A stretch of DNA of 64,000 nt from Phytoactinopolyspora alkaliphila (GTDB lineage: Bacteria > Actinomycetota > Actinomycetes > Jiangellales > Jiangellaceae): the NCBI RefSeq assembly GCF_010550695.1, contig NZ_JAAGOB010000007.1, positions 245,602 to 309,601 on the forward strand, given 5' to 3'. The position numbers and the translations under genes were made by a program. Under the pieces are notes generated by a model. It had not been told where the DNA came from, did not search any database, and worked only from the letters and a program-made list of their open reading frames with translations. Of the stretch, positions 33,149-41,626 are shown piece by piece. How positions within the stretch are numbered: position 1 is the stretch's first letter; each line of letters opens with the position of its first letter.

Positions 33149-36100
33149 GTGTATGCGCGACCCCCACGTCGTTCTCAGAGCCGAGTCGCTGAGCTGGCGC
33201 GCTCTGGGTTCATCGACACGGAGGCCGCCATGCGCGAACTCGACGATCCTCGCTTGGATGTGCTCGGCGACCAGGAAGAGCTGATCGCGGCGCTGGCCCA
33301 GGTGGCCGATCCCGACCTCGCGCTGCGTGGTCTCGGGCGACTGCTCGACGCCATGGGGCCTGGATCGGACCGGGACGAGCTGTTGCGCGCGCTGAAGGGC
33401 GGTACTGCGCAGGCCAGCCGCACGTTGAGCGTTCTCGGCTTCAGCTCCACGCTCGCCGATCACCTGATCCGTTTTCCGGAGCAGCTGCGGGACCTGGGCG
33501 ACGCGGACCCGCAGGAACGCCCGGATGCGGCGGCGCTGAGAGAGCGGATGCTGAGAGCTGTCGGAGCGGATCCGGTGCACGAGGCGCCCGTGGCCATTGG
33601 CGAGCACCGGGACCTGCTCAACGCCTTGCGGATCGCGTATCGCCGCCAGCTGATGAGTCTGGCCGCGGTCGACCTCGCGGACGGCATCGAGATGCCGGCA
33701 GTGGGCGCGGAGCTGGCGCATCTCGCGGGGGCCACTCTCGAATCGGCACTGGCGATCTCCCGGGCGCAGCTTCCGGACAGTGCGGTTCCGTGCCGGCTCG
33801 CCGTGATCGGCATGGGCAAGTGCGGTGGACGCGAACTCAACTATGTGTCCGATGTGGATGTCCTGTTCGTCGCGGAAAGCTTCGACGGGGCCGACGACGA
33901 CGCCGCCCTGCGTACGGCGAGTCTCCTGGCCACAGGTGCGATGCGGGCATGCTCCGAGCACACCGCTGAGGGCGCCATCTGGCCGGTGGACGCGGCGCTT
34001 CGCCCGGAGGGCAAGGCCGGGCCTCTGGCCAGGACCCTCGCCAGCTATGTCCGGTACTACCAGGACTGGGCCAAGACGTGGGAGTTCCAGGCGCTGCTCA
34101 AGGCCCGGCCGGTGGCGGGGGACAGGGAGCTGGGGGCCGCGTTCGTCGAGCAGGTCGGGCCGATGGTCTGGAACGCCTCGACCCGCGACAACTTCGTGAG
34201 TGACGTACAGGGCATGCGGCGGCGCGTAGTGAGTCACATCCGCCCGGAAGAGGCTGAGCGCGAGCTCAAGCTGGGCCCCGGCGGCCTGCGCGACATCGAG
34301 TTCGCCGTGCAGCTCCTTCAGCTCGTACACGGGAGAGCCGACGACGCGCTGCATTCGGGTTCGACGCTGGAGGCGCTGGCGGCGCTGACCGCCGGTGGAT
34401 ACGTCGGCCGCGACGACGGAGCGGTGCTGGACCGTGCGTACTGCTTCCTGCGCACCCTGGAACACCGCATCCAGCTGCGCCGCCTGCGCCGTACGCACGT
34501 CGTGCCGCAGGAGGAGGCAGACCTGCGTGTGCTCGGCCGCTCGCTGGGGCTGCGTGACGCCCAGGACCTGACCCAGCGCTGGAGGCAAGAGGCGAGAGAG
34601 GTCCGGCGCCTGCACGAGAAGCTCTTCTACCGGCCGTTGCTGTCGGCGGTCGCGGGTCTGCCGGGCGACGGCGTGCGGCTCAGCCCGGAGGCTGCGCTGG
34701 CTCGCCTGCAGGCACTCGGGTACACGGATCCACGCGGCGCGCTCCGCCACATCGAAGCGCTCACGAAGGGTGTGTCTCGCCGGGCCGCTATCCAGCGGAC
34801 ACTGCTGCCGGTGCTGCTGGAATGGTTCGCCGACGGCCCGCAACCCGACACCGGCCTGTCCGGCTTCCGTCACATCAGCGACGCCCTTGGCGAGAGCCCG
34901 TGGTACCTGCGACTCCTGCGCGACGACGGAGCGGCCGCCGAACGGATGGCCCGGGTGCTCGCCTCCGGCCGCTATGCGACCGAGCTGATGAAGCGGGCAC
35001 CGGAAGCGGTGTCGATGCTCAGCGGTGACGCGGAGCTCGTCCCGCGCGCCCGGGAGCAGCTCGAGGCCGAGGTCCTGACCGGGATGCGCCGTCACGACGA
35101 CCCGGTCGAGGCGATCGGCGTGGTACGGGCGATGCGCAGGCGAGAGCTCTTCCGCACCGCGGTGGCTGACCTGGTGGACCAGCTGCCGGTGCGGGAGGTG
35201 GGGTCGGCTCTGACCGGCATCGCAGAGGCTACACTCGCGGGCGCCCTGGCTGCGGCGGTGAAGGCTGTCGAGACCGAGCGGCGCCGCCCGGTGCCGACGC
35301 GGATGGCCATCATCTCCATGGGGCGGCTCGGTGGGCGGGAGATGGGCTACGCCTCGGACGCCGACGTCCTGTTCGTGCATATGCCGTTGCCGGGTGCCTC
35401 CGACGAGGACGCGACTTCCGCGGCGACGGCCGTGGCCAACGAGATGCGCCGGTTGCTGGCCATTCCGTCACCGGAACCGGCGTTCACCGTGGACGCCGCG
35501 CTGCGGCCGGAGGGCAAGGCCGGGCCCCTGGTGCGTACCCTCGCGTCCTACGCTGCGTACTACGACCGCTGGGGTGAGGTGTGGGAGCGCCAGGCCCTGC
35601 TCCGGGCCGCCGGATGCTGTGGCGACACCGAGCTCATCCGCAGGTTCGAGGCGCTCATCGACCCGTTGCGCTGGCCGTCGGAGGGCTTGTCCGATGCGCA
35701 GGTGCGCGCGGTCCGGAGAATGAAGGCCAGGGTGGAGGCGGAGCGCCTGCCGCGTGGCGCCGACCGTTCGACGCACCTCAAACTCGGCCCCGGCGGTCTC
35801 TCGGACGTGGAGTGGTGCGCGCAGCTACTCCAACTCCGCCACGCCGGCCGGATCGAGCGGTTGCGCACCACATCCACCCTGGATGTTTTCGATATCGCGG
35901 TAGAGACGGGTTTGCTGGACGACGACGACCGCCAGGTCCTGCGCGAGGCATGGTGCGTGGCGTCGTCGATCCGGAATGCGACGGTACTGGTCACGGGCCG
36001 GGCTTCGGACTCGATACCCGGCGATCCGGAGGTGCTGTCCGCTGTGTCGCACGTGGTCGGTTACGGCCCCGGTGAGAGCACGACCTTCCTCGACGACTAC

Positions 36101-36163
36101 CGGCGTTCGGCACGGCACGCCCGCGGCGTGGTGGAGCGCGTCTTCTACGACGACCCCCGCTAG
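33149..36163 (+). CDS. glnE: glutamine synthetase adenylyltransferase/adenylyl-removing enzyme
   Basis: 1004 residues from GTG 33149. Two nucleotidyltransferase domains are clear: GMGKCGGRELNYVSDVDVLF (about residue 220; deadenylylase half) and SMGRLGGREMGYASDADVLF (about 724; adenylylase half), each with the GG-R-E-x(2)Y-x-SD-x-D metal motif. Each is followed by a helical domain with LKLGPGGLRDIEFAVQLLQL or its twin. The enzyme attaches AMP to, or removes it from, a Tyr of GlnA and so sets GS activity. Its target GlnA is encoded 10 kb downstream and carries the YELPPEE site. In M. tuberculosis glnE lies directly between glnA1 and glnA2. Confidence 0.96.
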   Translation: MYARPPRRSQSRVAELARSGFIDTEAAMRELDDPRLDVLGDQEELIAALAQVADPDLALRGLGRLLDAMGPGSDRDELLRALKGGTAQASRTLSVLGFSSTLADHLIRFPEQLRDLGDADPQERPDAAALRERMLRAVGADPVHEAPVAIGEHRDLLNALRIAYRRQLMSLAAVDLADGIEMPAVGAELAHLAGATLESALAISRAQLPDSAVPCRLAVIGMGKCGGRELNYVSDVDVLFVAESFDGADDDAALRTASLLATGAMRACSEHTAEGAIWPVDAALRPEGKAGPLARTLASYVRYYQDWAKTWEFQALLKARPVAGDRELGAAFVEQVGPMVWNASTRDNFVSDVQGMRRRVVSHIRPEEAERELKLGPGGLRDIEFAVQLLQLVHGRADDALHSGSTLEALAALTAGGYVGRDDGAVLDRAYCFLRTLEHRIQLRRLRRTHVVPQEEADLRVLGRSLGLRDAQDLTQRWRQEAREVRRLHEKLFYRPLLSAVAGLPGDGVRLSPEAALARLQALGYTDPRGALRHIEALTKGVSRRAAIQRTLLPVLLEWFADGPQPDTGLSGFRHISDALGESPWYLRLLRDDGAAAERMARVLASGRYATELMKRAPEAVSMLSGDAELVPRAREQLEAEVLTGMRRHDDPVEAIGVVRAMRRRELFRTAVADLVDQLPVREVGSALTGIAEATLAGALAAAVKAVETERRRPVPTRMAIISMGRLGGREMGYASDADVLFVHMPLPGASDEDATSAATAVANEMRRLLAIPSPEPAFTVDAALRPEGKAGPLVRTLASYAAYYDRWGEVWERQALLRAAGCCGDTELIRRFEALIDPLRWPSEGLSDAQVRAVRRMKARVEAERLPRGADRSTHLKLGPGGLSDVEWCAQLLQLRHAGRIERLRTTSTLDVFDIAVETGLLDDDDRQVLREAWCVASSIRNATVLVTGRASDSIPGDPEVLSAVSHVVGYGPGESTTFLDDYRRSARHARGVVERVFYDDPR

Positions 36164-36217
36164 TCTCCCCGGCGAACCGGGGGAATAGCTGGTGCGGCGC
36201 AGCCGGGGCCCATCTGA

Positions 36218-36270
36218 GCGCCATGTGGAAGCTCGTGGTGGTGGCTGTTGCGCCGTGGGGAAGCTCGTGG
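36218..36270. repeat. two phased GGAAGCTCGTGG repeats
   Basis: Two 21-bp units at 36218-36238 and 36250-36270 differ at only two positions and start 32 bp apart. Reverse-complemented they share the AGCTTCC core and flanks of the array at 22531-22679. They lie between the convergent ends of glnE and the LamG gene. Confidence 0.6.
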
Positions 36271-36331
36271 CCGGCCCACGTGTGGACATGAGCCGGCCCC
36301 TGCACCCGCGTACCCGGGCGGTCCGGGATCC

Positions 36332-37288
36332 CTACGAGGTCATCGCTTCGTGGTGCGCGGCGATCCGCTCGGCCGGCAGTTCGGTGTCGTAGACGGCCAC
36401 CTTGCCCACCGCACCCTGGAAGAACGAACCGAAGTCGCGGGTTCCCACGCGGAACGGGGCGTCGCCGCGCTCCGGAACGATCACGGTTCCCCGAATGCTG
36501 AGGTCGTCCTGATCCCGCAGCACCCCGTCGCGGTAGACCTTCGTGTAGCCGTTGGGGTAGTCCTCGCTGCTAGCCGTGGCGTTGATCACCAGCACGTAGT
36601 GAATCCAGTCGCCGGCCTTCACCGGGTCCTGGAAGTACGAGCCCGCGCCGAGTCCGCCCACGGCGTTGAAGAGGTATCCGGAGATGCGGTTGGGCCGGTT
36701 CTCGGTGTTGTCGAACGAGTACATGCGCGCCACGTACTCGTGGTCACCTGGCTCACCCTTGCCCATCCAGTGCACGTATCCGCTGCTCTGCTGGTTGAGG
36801 AACTGCAGCGTGTCCGGCCGCATCCACGCTTCGAGCGTGAACTCGCCCGTGGTCGCCGGGCTGAGCTCCGGCGCGTCGGCCACCTCGAAGTACTGTGTGG
36901 CGCCGTCGAAGACAGCGGCGGCTTCGCCGTTCGGCAGCGTCGTGGTGCCCGGTGAAGCGGTGTAGTCGCCTTGTAGGCCCGAGCCGGACAGATCGGGCTC
37001 GGTGCCGCCGGCGGCGTTCGCCATCGCCCAGTACGCGGTCGGCGCGTCGGCGAGGACCGCCGCGTCGTAGTGGGAGTCCGTGTGGCACTTGAACGCCGGA
37101 GGCGTGGCCCGGGACTCGGAGTGCGGCGGCGTGACGTGGCAGCGCTCTCCGGGCGGGCCGGCGGCCGGTGCCGTGGCGTGCGGGAGGGCGTTCGACGCCG
37201 CCGGAGCGGCCGTCAGCAGGCCCGCGCCGAGACTGGAGCAGAGCAGAACGGCGACGGCGACGGAACGCCGCAGGGAGCTACGGATCAT
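36332..37288 (-). CDS. secreted LamG-domain (concanavalin-A-like) protein
   Basis: 318 residues with a Sec-type signal peptide (basic start, hydrophobic run, then a probable cut near Ala-Ala-Pro at about residue 30). Residues about 75-315 form a LamG/Laminin_G_3 fold: YWAMANAAGGTEPDLSG, AAVFDGATQYFEVADA, FTLEAWMRPDTLQF and VYRDGVL, with the final segment AVGKVAVYDTELPAERIAAH. Such domains bind sugars. No catalytic domain is attached. It follows the LacI gene by 12 nt and is the last gene of the amino-sugar importer operon, so it may capture polysaccharide at the cell surface. Confidence 0.85.
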   Translation of the reverse strand: MIRSSLRRSVAVAVLLCSSLGAGLLTAAPAASNALPHATAPAAGPPGERCHVTPPHSESRATPPAFKCHTDSHYDAAVLADAPTAYWAMANAAGGTEPDLSGSGLQGDYTASPGTTTLPNGEAAAVFDGATQYFEVADAPELSPATTGEFTLEAWMRPDTLQFLNQQSSGYVHWMGKGEPGDHEYVARMYSFDNTENRPNRISGYLFNAVGGLGAGSYFQDPVKAGDWIHYVLVINATASSEDYPNGYTKVYRDGVLRDQDDLSIRGTVIVPERGDAPFRVGTRDFGSFFQGAVGKVAVYDTELPAERIAAHHEAMTS

Positions 37289-37300
37289 GTCAATCCCTCT

Positions 37301-38317
37301 CTATGGTGGTGACGATACTGGTGACGGCGGCGCGGCGACCGAGCCGCGACGGATGACGCGACCCTCCACCACGCGCGTGAGCGCTGACTCGCTGTCGTCG
37401 CCGATAGGATCCTCCAGCAGCCAGTCCACGGCGAGTCGTCCGATCCGGACGCTCTGGCCGGTGACGGTGGTGATGCCCGGGTATACGAGTTCGGCCAGGA
37501 CGTCGTCGTGACCGGTGACGCTGATGTCGCGTGGCACCGAGCAGTCCAGGCGGCGCAGCCCTTCCACGAGACCGGACGCGAGCACGTCGTCGAATGCCAT
37601 CACGGCTGTCGCGCCGGATTCGAGAACCTGCGGCGCGGCCGCACGGCCCCCGGCGTAGCTCGGTGACGTGGACGCCAGCGTGACCAGCTCGGCGCCTCGC
37701 GCTGCGACGCGCTTGGAGATGGCTCTCGAGCGCTGTTTGTTCGTCCACGACTGCACCGGTCCCGGCATGTACGCGAGGTGCCGGTGGCCGAGATCCACCA
37801 GCTCGTCGACCAGCTCGTACAAGGCGGCGGTGGAGTCGGAGTAGAGCGAAGGCACACCCTTGACCACCCGGTTGACCAGTACGAGGGGAATGAGCTCGGC
37901 CAGTTCGCGGATGTGCGTGACACTCATCCGCGAGCTGCAGAGAACCAGGCCGCGTGTCTGCTTGGCGAGCTGGTCGCAGACTTCCCGCTCGGTGCTGGCG
38001 TTCTCGTCGGTGTCGGCGGCGAACACGCCGATGCCGCGGCCGCGTGAGTGTGCCTGCGCGGCCTTGAGCAGTGTGGACATGTACGGGTTGCTGATGTCCG
38101 GAACCACCAGGCCGATGTTCGACGACGTCCCGGTGATCAAGGCCTTGGCCACCGGGTTCACCGAGAAGCGCAGCCGGGCGGCCACCTCCTTGACGTGCTG
38201 GACGGTGGCTGGCGAGAGCCGCTCGGGGTTGGAGAACGCCCGCGAGACCGTGGAGATGGACACCCCCGCGGCCTCGGCCACGTCCTTCAATGTGGTGTGC
38301 CCGGCGTGTTTCCTCAT
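37301..38317 (-). CDS. LacI-family transcriptional regulator
   Basis: 338 residues with GAGGTGG before ATG 38317. The helix-turn-helix TTLKDVAEAAGVSISTVSRA and hinge FSVNPVAKAL are canonical. The effector domain (NIGLVVPDISNPYMSTLL, later ATVMAFDDVLASGLVEGL) is that of sugar sensors. It is the fourth gene of the minus-strand importer operon. The palindrome CAAACGTTTG at 41602-41611, a typical LacI-family operator, sits in the divergent promoter 3.3 kb upstream and probably binds this protein, controlling import and GH3/NagB genes together. Confidence 0.92.
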   Translation of the reverse strand: MRKHAGHTTLKDVAEAAGVSISTVSRAFSNPERLSPATVQHVKEVAARLRFSVNPVAKALITGTSSNIGLVVPDISNPYMSTLLKAAQAHSRGRGIGVFAADTDENASTEREVCDQLAKQTRGLVLCSSRMSVTHIRELAELIPLVLVNRVVKGVPSLYSDSTAALYELVDELVDLGHRHLAYMPGPVQSWTNKQRSRAISKRVAARGAELVTLASTSPSYAGGRAAAPQVLESGATAVMAFDDVLASGLVEGLRRLDCSVPRDISVTGHDDVLAELVYPGITTVTGQSVRIGRLAVDWLLEDPIGDDSESALTRVVEGRVIRRGSVAAPPSPVSSPP

Positions 38318-38363
38318 GTTTCGACCACCTCAGTTCTCGTCGGGTGGTCATCGTAAGGCGTGA

Positions 38364-39260
38364 TCATCCCTTCAGTGCGCCTTCGGCGAGGCCCTTGAAT
38401 ATCTGCTTCTGCATGAAGAAGTAGACGAGCAGTGGGGGCACCATCACGACCAGAGCGGCGGCGGAGATCACCCGCTGATCGGCCGAGAATGTTCCCGACA
38501 AGAACTGAACGCCCACGTTCACCGGATACTTGTCGGGATCACTGAGTATCACCAGCGGCCAGATGAAGTGGTCCCACGAGTCCAGGAAGCCGAGCACGGC
38601 GATCACTGCGAGGGATCCACGCACGGAGGGCAGCATAATGCTGGAGAAGAGCCGGAACGGGCCGGCGCCGTCGACGGTGGCGGCCTCCTCGAGCTCATGA
38701 GGGACATTCCGGAACGCCTGGCGCATGACGAAGATCGACACGATCGACACGGCTTGGGGTAGGACGACCCCCACCAGCGTGTTCTGGAGCCCGATGCCGC
38801 GCGTGACCAGCAGCGTCGAGACGAGGATCACCTCGAACGGAAGGACAGCTGTGGCGAGGAGCACCGCGATGTAGATGCCTCGGCCGCGGAACCGGATGCG
38901 GGCAAGGGCGTACCCGGTCAGCGTCGCGAGCACGACGTTGGCGGTGACGCCCATCACCGCGATCAAGGCTGAGTTGAGGAGATAGGTCGGCAGCGGGATG
39001 GCGGTGAAGGCCGTGACGAAGTTGTCCAGCGTCGGGTTGCGCGGGATGAGCGTGCTGGGAAAGCCGACGGTGGTTTCCCCCGCGCCCTTGAGCGCGTTGC
39101 TGAGCTGCCAGAGCAGGGGACCGAGGACGATCATCACAGCGACGAGCATCAGTGCCCAGCGGATGAGCTTCTCCTTGGTGGAGATCCGCTCGCGCTGTTT
39201 CAGACCTCGCAGGGGGACGGTGCCGGACGGAGCCGGGCGCTGGGCCGTCGGGGCGCTCAT
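38364..39260 (-). CDS. sugar ABC permease (MalG-like) of amino-sugar island
   Basis: 298 residues. ATG 39260 overlaps the upstream stop (ATGA) and has GAGGAGGGAT before it. Six helices start at IRWALMLVAVMIVLGPLLW. The EAA loop reads ELEEAATVDGAGPFRLFSSI, and the end is FMQKQIFKGLAEGALKG, as in DasC/NgcG-type permeases for amino sugars, although the match is not diagnostic. It partners with 39257-40192. No ATPase gene is present. Confidence 0.92.
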   Translation of the reverse strand: MSAPTAQRPAPSGTVPLRGLKQRERISTKEKLIRWALMLVAVMIVLGPLLWQLSNALKGAGETTVGFPSTLIPRNPTLDNFVTAFTAIPLPTYLLNSALIAVMGVTANVVLATLTGYALARIRFRGRGIYIAVLLATAVLPFEVILVSTLLVTRGIGLQNTLVGVVLPQAVSIVSIFVMRQAFRNVPHELEEAATVDGAGPFRLFSSIMLPSVRGSLAVIAVLGFLDSWDHFIWPLVILSDPDKYPVNVGVQFLSGTFSADQRVISAAALVVMVPPLLVYFFMQKQIFKGLAEGALKG

Positions 39261-40192
39261 GCGCGATCCCTCCTCGAGACGAGCCAGGAGACGGCCGCGA
39301 CGGCCAGGACGAAGACGAACAGCACCAGGCTGACCGCCGAGGCGTACCCGGCGTCCGTGCCGGGATTGATGCCGCGCTGGAAGAGGTAGAGCACGATGGT
39401 CTCCGTCGACGATCCGGGTCCGCCGCCGGTCATGACGAACGGTTCGGTGAACACCCGCAGAGTGGCGATCGCGGCGAGGATGGCGACGAGCGTCGTCGTT
39501 CCCTGTACTTGCGGCAGCGTCACGCGCAGTGTCCGCTTCCACCACGACGCACCGTCCAGCTGCGCCGCCTCGTCGAGGTCTCGGGACACATTCTGCAGCG
39601 CCGCCAGCAAGATCAGCGTGTAGAGCGCGCAACCCTTCCAGACGGTCACCGACATCAGACTGAACAAGGCCAGGTCCGAGTCGTTGAGGAACGGCACCGG
39701 CGCCGTCGTGATCCGTAAGCCTTGCAACAGCTGGTTGGCCAGGCCGTCCGAGCTCAGGACGTACTGGAACACGACGGCCACCACCGCCATCGGCATCACC
39801 AGCGGCGAGAAGAGGATCGGGCGGACGATGCTCGCCCCGCGCACCGAGGTGTTCACCAGCACGGCGACCGAGAGGGAGATCACGGTGATCGCGGGTACCG
39901 CGACAGCCATGTAGAGAAAGGTCCGGCCGACGGCGGCCCAGAAGGCACCATCGGAGGCGAGGGTGGTGAAGTTGCTCAATCCGACAAACGTGCCGCCACC
40001 GATCGTGCTCGCGTTGGTGAACGCGAGCACGAAGGTGTTGATCAGCGGCAGGAACAGGAACGTGGCCTGGATGGCGAGCGTGGGCGCGATGAACGCGAGG
40101 GGCACGAACCAGCGGTGCCGGCGGATCCTCGGACGCCGCGTGGGCGGCGGTCCGTCTGTCGCCACTGTGGCAGCGGGTGCGGCCAGGGTCAT
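39257..40192 (-). CDS. sugar ABC permease (MalF-like) of amino-sugar island
   Basis: 311 residues. Start ATG 40192 overlaps the stop of the binding-protein gene by 4 nt. About 30 polar residues precede six helices (first: FVPLAFIAPTLAIQATFLF). The EAA loop is LDEAAQLDGASWWKRTLRVT, followed by MTGGGPGSSTETIVLYLFQR, typical for UgpA/LacF/DasB-like permeases. Forms the heterodimeric channel with the MalG-like product. Confidence 0.92.
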   Translation of the reverse strand: MTLAAPAATVATDGPPPTRRPRIRRHRWFVPLAFIAPTLAIQATFLFLPLINTFVLAFTNASTIGGGTFVGLSNFTTLASDGAFWAAVGRTFLYMAVAVPAITVISLSVAVLVNTSVRGASIVRPILFSPLVMPMAVVAVVFQYVLSSDGLANQLLQGLRITTAPVPFLNDSDLALFSLMSVTVWKGCALYTLILLAALQNVSRDLDEAAQLDGASWWKRTLRVTLPQVQGTTTLVAILAAIATLRVFTEPFVMTGGGPGSSTETIVLYLFQRGINPGTDAGYASAVSLVLFVFVLAVAAVSWLVSRRDRA

Positions 40193-41505
40193 GCGGACCG
40201 CTTCTCGAGGATGGCCGTCAGCGCGGTCTCGGCCTCGGCCAGCGCGTCCTCCGGGGTGCGTTCACCGAGGATCGCCAGCTGCACGTGCGACCACAGCTCC
40301 GTGGCGTATTCGGAGTCGACGGCGGCGGGCTTGGCCAGCGTCTTGTCCTCCAGCAGACTGGCTCCCGCGACGGCGCGGGCCTCGGTGGTCAGGTCGGTGG
40401 GCTCGGCGGTGAACAAGGGATCCACGAGCGACTCCGAGGTGCTCGGGAAGATGCTGGACTGCTTGGCGAAGTCCAGCTGGCTTTCGGGGGACGTGAGGTA
40501 CTCGGCGAAGGCCATCGCCGTCGCCCGGTTCTCCGTCGTGGTGGGCACAGCGATCCCGTGCGCCACGATCCACGTGGTCGAGGAACCGTCACCCAGTGGC
40601 TTCTCGATGGACACCGATGGGATCAGGTCCGGCGCGTTCTCTTCGATGATCCGCACTCGTGACGGACCGGACTCCAGGTAGGCGATGCTGCCCTCCTGGA
40701 AGGTCTCGATCTCGCTGCGTTGCTTGGCCGTCACGCTGTCGGCCGGGATGCCACCGATTTCGTACAGGTCGGCGAGGCGCTGGACGAACGCGACCGCTTC
40801 CGGGGTGTTGACCACCGCGGCCGTGGCGTCGTCGTTCACCAGCGGCACACCCTCGGTGAGGAGGGCGTGCGGCAGGCCGATGGCGGTCGGCTGGAAGCCG
40901 GCCTTTCCGGTCTCCTCGGCGATCACCTCGGCGTGCCGGAACAGATCCTCGTAGCCTGCCGGGGCCCGCTCGCCGGCCAGACCGGCCTCGTCCAGGAGCG
41001 ACGTGTTGGCGTAGAGAACGGGCGTGTTGAGGTACCACGGCAGGGCGGCGACCGTCGTCGCTCCGAAGTCGAACGACGCCCAGGCCGACGCCACGAACTG
41101 GCCCTCGAGCTCCGGCGCGGCTTCGGCCATGTCGAGCACCCGGCCGTCCCGGCCGAGCGGCGCCAGCGTCGCGGTGTCGAGGTCCATGACGTCGGGCAGC
41201 GTGCCCGCTACCGCGTCGGCGCTGACCTTGCGCGACGCAGCCTCACTCGGGATGTCGACCCACTCGACGGTGGTCCCGGGGTTCGCCTCCTCGAAGTCGG
41301 CGATGACGCCGTTGATGTAGTCGTCGAACGTCGGGGAGAGCTGCATGGTCTGGAAGGTGATGGTTCCTTCGATCGCTGCGCCCGTCTCGGGTTCGGCGGC
41401 GCCGGGCTCGTCGTCCTCGGGAGAGCTGAGTCCGCACCCGGCGAGCATGGCGGCACCGGTCAGGAGGAGAGCGGTTCGAACGGTTCGGTGATTGTGCACA
41501 GTCAT
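40189..41505 (-). CDS. sugar-binding lipoprotein of amino-sugar island
   Basis: 438 residues from ATG 41505. The signal ends in a lipobox, MLAGC (Cys about 23), then a Glu/Asp/Pro-rich linker. The mature part is a family 1 solute-binding protein (ITFQTMQLSPTFDDYINGVI, ALPWYLNTPVLYANTSLLDE, IEKPLGDGSSTTWIVAHGIA). A GGAG is only 2 nt before this ATG, so GTG 41499 with better spacing is equally possible. First gene of the operon SBP-permease-permease-LacI-LamG. The divergent GH3 and NagB genes make N-acetylglucosamine, chitobiose or a similar amino sugar the likely ligand (inference). Confidence 0.9.
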   Translation of the reverse strand: MTVHNHRTVRTALLLTGAAMLAGCGLSSPEDDEPGAAEPETGAAIEGTITFQTMQLSPTFDDYINGVIADFEEANPGTTVEWVDIPSEAASRKVSADAVAGTLPDVMDLDTATLAPLGRDGRVLDMAEAAPELEGQFVASAWASFDFGATTVAALPWYLNTPVLYANTSLLDEAGLAGERAPAGYEDLFRHAEVIAEETGKAGFQPTAIGLPHALLTEGVPLVNDDATAAVVNTPEAVAFVQRLADLYEIGGIPADSVTAKQRSEIETFQEGSIAYLESGPSRVRIIEENAPDLIPSVSIEKPLGDGSSTTWIVAHGIAVPTTTENRATAMAFAEYLTSPESQLDFAKQSSIFPSTSESLVDPLFTAEPTDLTTEARAVAGASLLEDKTLAKPAAVDSEYATELWSHVQLAILGERTPEDALAEAETALTAILEKRSA

Positions 41506-41599
41506 GGCTCCATCCGTGGCGAGGGCTCGCCGGCTGCGGCGAGGTGGGCGGTGCGGATCGTGCATCGGTGTCGTGTTCAGGTGGTGGATGGGAATGTAG

Positions 41600-41613
41600 T
41601 GCAAACGTTTGAT
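41600..41613. promoter_or_regulatory. LacI-type operator palindrome
   Basis: TGCAAACGTTTGAT contains the perfect palindrome CAAACGTTTG with the central CG characteristic of LacI/GalR operators. It lies 14 bp before the GH3 start and 95 bp before the divergent binding-protein start, so one site could control both units. Confidence 0.7.
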
Positions 41614-41626
41614 ACTGTCCAGGGCC

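Noticed and set aside
33062..35380. A 772-codon open frame antisense to glnE
   Set aside because: Sequence is Arg/His/Gln-rich shadow of third-position GC in glnE; glnE itself is unmistakable.
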